Shown here piece after piece: positions 8,332 to 10,081 of a stretch of 10,081 nt of DNA. Within the stretch, counting starts at the first letter, position 1. Each line of letters opens with the position of its first letter. Position numbers and translations under genes: made by a program. The notes beneath the pieces are model-generated. The model was given only the letters and a program-made list of their open reading frames with translations, had not been told where the DNA came from and ran no database searches. The stretch covers positions 1 through 10,081 of the forward strand of contig JAOXYB010068212.1 in the NCBI GenBank assembly GCA_028565635.1, written 5' to 3'. This DNA is from Phoronis ovalis (taxonomy: Eukaryota > Phoronida > Phoronidae).

Positions 8332-8527
8332 ATTTTTAACATCACAAACGTATATTTCTTGTTCTCCCACTCTATTGGAACCGTTTATGGATAACACACT
8401 GCTGTATATGTTTTTTCCTTATAATTCTGTATCCCATTGAGTGATTTAAAACATAGAAATCTTAAATTTTTTTATCCCTTCATGTACTTTTTGGTTAAAA
8501 GCAGACTACTAATAGTGATAGTCTTAC
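8332..8527. other. Spacer between the pseudogene tail and the lipoxygenase exon
   Basis: No gene seen. In particular no following lipoxygenase exon is visible on the minus strand here. Confidence 0.4.
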
Positions 8528-8709
8528 TGTCAGCACCTTATCATTTGGAGGTGTTCCTCTCATAAATGCGGGTAGTATGGAGGGGACGCGTACTCATCAT
8601 ATTGACCAAATTTTGTTGATGCATGACTGACACTGCACGTGAAGACAACACATAAACAAATCTGTATCAATTCTTCACGCTTTGTTAGGCGCCCGTTTTC
8701 TGGTACACG
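8528..8709 (-). pseudogene. Orphan lipoxygenase exon with one-base deletion
   Basis: The minus strand reads RVPENGRLTKREELIQ, then VVFTCSVSHASTKFGQYDEY, then PPYYPHL and a stop. One base out of frame it continues MRGTPPNDKVLT. This is the catalytic-core segment of animal lipoxygenases (compare FTASAQHAAVNFGQYDW...MRAPPP in human 5-lipoxygenase, from memory), non-heme iron enzymes that oxygenate polyunsaturated fatty acids. The exon lies between a good acceptor (TTTATTTACAG) and a good donor (ACA|GTAAGA), both phase 0, and is 182 bases, one short of 61 codons. The iron-ligand His (SHA) is kept, but the second ligand position four residues on (usually Asn) is Lys. No other lipoxygenase exon is seen within 1 kb on either side. 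Most likely a dead or isolated exon; a sequencing deletion would restore the frame but not the Asn. Confidence 0.75.
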
Positions 8710-8714
8710 CTGTA

Positions 8715-9158
8715 AATAAATGAAGGAATACAATTGCCTTACACGTTCCGTCATTGTCCAAAGTGTGGAAATGTTGGTGCATACCGCGCTTTGATTTTTT
8801 TCATTGATTAAGGAAAGCAGAATAAGATAGACAGGTCCCAGACAGTCAATAAGTAGAAAATGATGATGGACGATATGAATTTTAAAAAATCACACTAGTT
8901 ATTTGGAACATTTCAGATTTCTATAAAATATATATTTTTTATTTAAATTAATTCGCCAATTTTCATACCAAAGGCATGGTAACAATTATTTATCAGTAGC
9001 TCGGTTAGTTACATGGGTAGTTTACTAAATGTTTTACAGTTTACTAATATTCGTAAGAAAACCTAATAGTCTGATGTGGAACCCGAATGTGGAACTCCAC
9101 TATCTTGACTATGTTAGGTTTTTCATATCGACAATTTATATATTATTTGTTTATTTCA
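8715..9158. other. No gene seen
   Basis: AT-rich DNA with A/T runs (about 8925-8950). I looked here for the preceding lipoxygenase exon on the minus strand and found none. A 69-codon plus-strand frame (9029-9238) has no support. Confidence 0.4.
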
Positions 9159-9353
9159 TTACCCATCAAGCACATTCATGTCTTGTGATATGCAGGATTC
9201 TAGTTCTTGCAAGCAACTTTCTGATAACTGCAAGTTAAGTGATTGATGAATCTTGATATGCTCTGCATCTTCCGTGGCCTCAGCCGACTGGATGTCATAT
9301 TCCACACCACAAGACTTTTCATCCACCTTAACTCCATCGAACATTTCACGCAT
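9159..9353 (-). pseudogene. Coding-like fragment, unknown, with a frame change at its 5' end
   Basis: The frame MREMFDGVKVDEKSCGVEYD to a TAA at 9159 is acidic and protein-like (KSCGVEYDIQ, LQELESCISQDMNVLDG). Upstream in another frame, after a possible acceptor GTTGCAG at about 9392, it reads DDIPVWVLIPCHA and joins it one base out of register at the first Met. CGVEYDI recalls the CGVDYEI segment of arrestins, but the flanks match poorly, so this is only a hint. It could be a decayed exon, a terminal exon with a misplaced frame, or chance. Confidence 0.3.
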
Positions 9354-9374
9354 GGCACGGTATCAGAACCCAAA

Positions 9375-9391
9375 CAGGGATATCATCCCTG
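9375..9391. repeat. Short perfect inverted repeat
   Basis: CAGGGATATCATCCCTG has 7-base arms and a 3-base centre. It sits at the 5' edge of the coding-like fragment on the minus strand. No function is assigned. Confidence 0.5.
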
Positions 9392-9439
9392 CAACGTAAT
9401 TCATTTTTAGACTTTTATTCTGCTCAGTCCGTATCTTAT

Positions 9440-9533
9440 GAGGGCGGTACGGGGTACCCCCAGGGTGCAGTGCTTGCAATTAAAAATTGACAATGCCCGC
9501 TGTTCGCACTTAATTAGAAAAATTAACAAAAAA
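9440..9533. repeat. Interspersed repeat family A, partial copy
   Basis: Starts with GAGGGCGGTACGGGGTACCC and follows the left 95 or so bases of the 4443 element in order: C/G-rich head, CAATTAAAAATTGACAATGC, one GCTGTTCGCACTTAA unit and an A-rich tail. The right end with its inverted repeat is missing, so this copy is truncated. Confidence 0.6.
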
Positions 9534-10081
9534 ACGATCTCACGACTGTATGCCATTTTTCACTGTCTCCAGTCATTTGTTAACAAAACCTACTAAATCC
9601 CTCCACCCAAACTAAAACTGTAATTACATCAGATTGCAGGAAATCGCAGCTTAAATTTCAAATTTCTCTAGCAGGGCATGTCTCCAGCACGCACTTGCGA
9701 AAAAATCGTTCTTCCTCTTTTGACATCCATGTACTTGGCATCTTTATATTTGTACGAATGTTAATATTACTTAGACAGGATATTACCATTAAGCATGTTA
9801 CCATTAAGCATGTACGTACATCACCTGGTTGCATAGTAACTTTATATCTTAATTCCAGTCAGCTTGTTGTATACTATCAAAGTTCTTTCCTTTCTTTTTT
9901 AAATTCACTTCATCATTGGACGGTCATGCAGTACATTTGTATGAATTGCGCCTTCCTCACATATATTACATATTCTATTACTGATAGGAAAACTCTGATT
10001 TCAAATCTCCGCTGCCTTGCGGCCATACCCACTCATAGGAAAGGCTTCGGGAGTCAACCCTGAGGAAAAATCCGGAGTCGG
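9534..10081. other. No gene seen; repeat-like right edge
   Basis: A 122-codon plus-strand frame (9695-10063) begins at TTG, crosses a tandem repeat, and has no family signature, so it is not called. The last 75 bases are more GC-rich, with a hairpin CCGC-TGCCTT-GCGG near 10008-10021, and look like the start of a different element cut by the window edge. Confidence 0.35.
9783..9812. repeat. Perfect 15-base tandem duplication
   Basis: TTACCATTAAGCATG occurs twice in direct succession (9783-9797 and 9798-9812). Likely a replication-slippage event. Confidence 0.85.

Noticed and set aside
9695-10063. 122-codon plus-strand frame near the right edge
   Set aside because: TTG start, runs through a 15-base tandem duplication and into repeat-like sequence; no family signature.

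Overview
The window reads as AT-rich genomic DNA of an invertebrate animal. Coding pieces are short, lie between GT...AG splice signals with pyrimidine-tract acceptors, sit far apart, and are surrounded by degenerate interspersed repeats and homopolymer runs. Nothing bacterial (operons, Shine-Dalgarno sites, dense coding) is present. A lipoxygenase exon of the metazoan type and the repeat-rich, intron-rich layout fit a lophotrochozoan, perhaps a bivalve mollusc; that placement is an inference.

Minus strand, 5826 to 1875: I can assemble one complete four-exon gene from splice signals and reading phase. The exons are 5826-5800, 5025-4972, 3142-2836 and 2533-1875, and all junctions agree in phase (0, 0, 1). 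The product would be 348 residues, hydrophilic and mostly disordered, rich in Ser/Thr/Pro. I do not recognise the family. A perfect CRE palindrome lies 23 bases upstream of the proposed start codon. Introns 1 and 2 carry repeats.

Plus strand, about 6218 to 8331: a decayed coding region, probably a pseudogene. It has a membrane-spanning exon, an intron, and a long cytoplasmic-tail-like region that shifts frame at least three times and holds an in-frame TGA and a TAA. The tail contains a 405-base internal duplication with repeated (F/Y)STDSLE acidic motifs and a poly-arginine stretch.

Minus strand, 8709 to 8528: a single lipoxygenase exon with good splice sites but a one-base deletion and loss of an iron-ligand Asn. 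Further right (9353-9159, minus) is a short coding-like fragment of unknown nature.

Repeats: two interspersed families each have two copies in the window (4443-4698 with 9440-9533; 3244-3363 with 6079-6217). There is also a fold-back element near 1033-1209 with inverted octamer motifs, AT-rich microsatellite-like DNA near 3895-4020, and poly-G runs near 6010 and 6095. The left 1 kb and most of 9.4-10.08 kb hold no gene I can support. All frame breaks could also be assembly errors.
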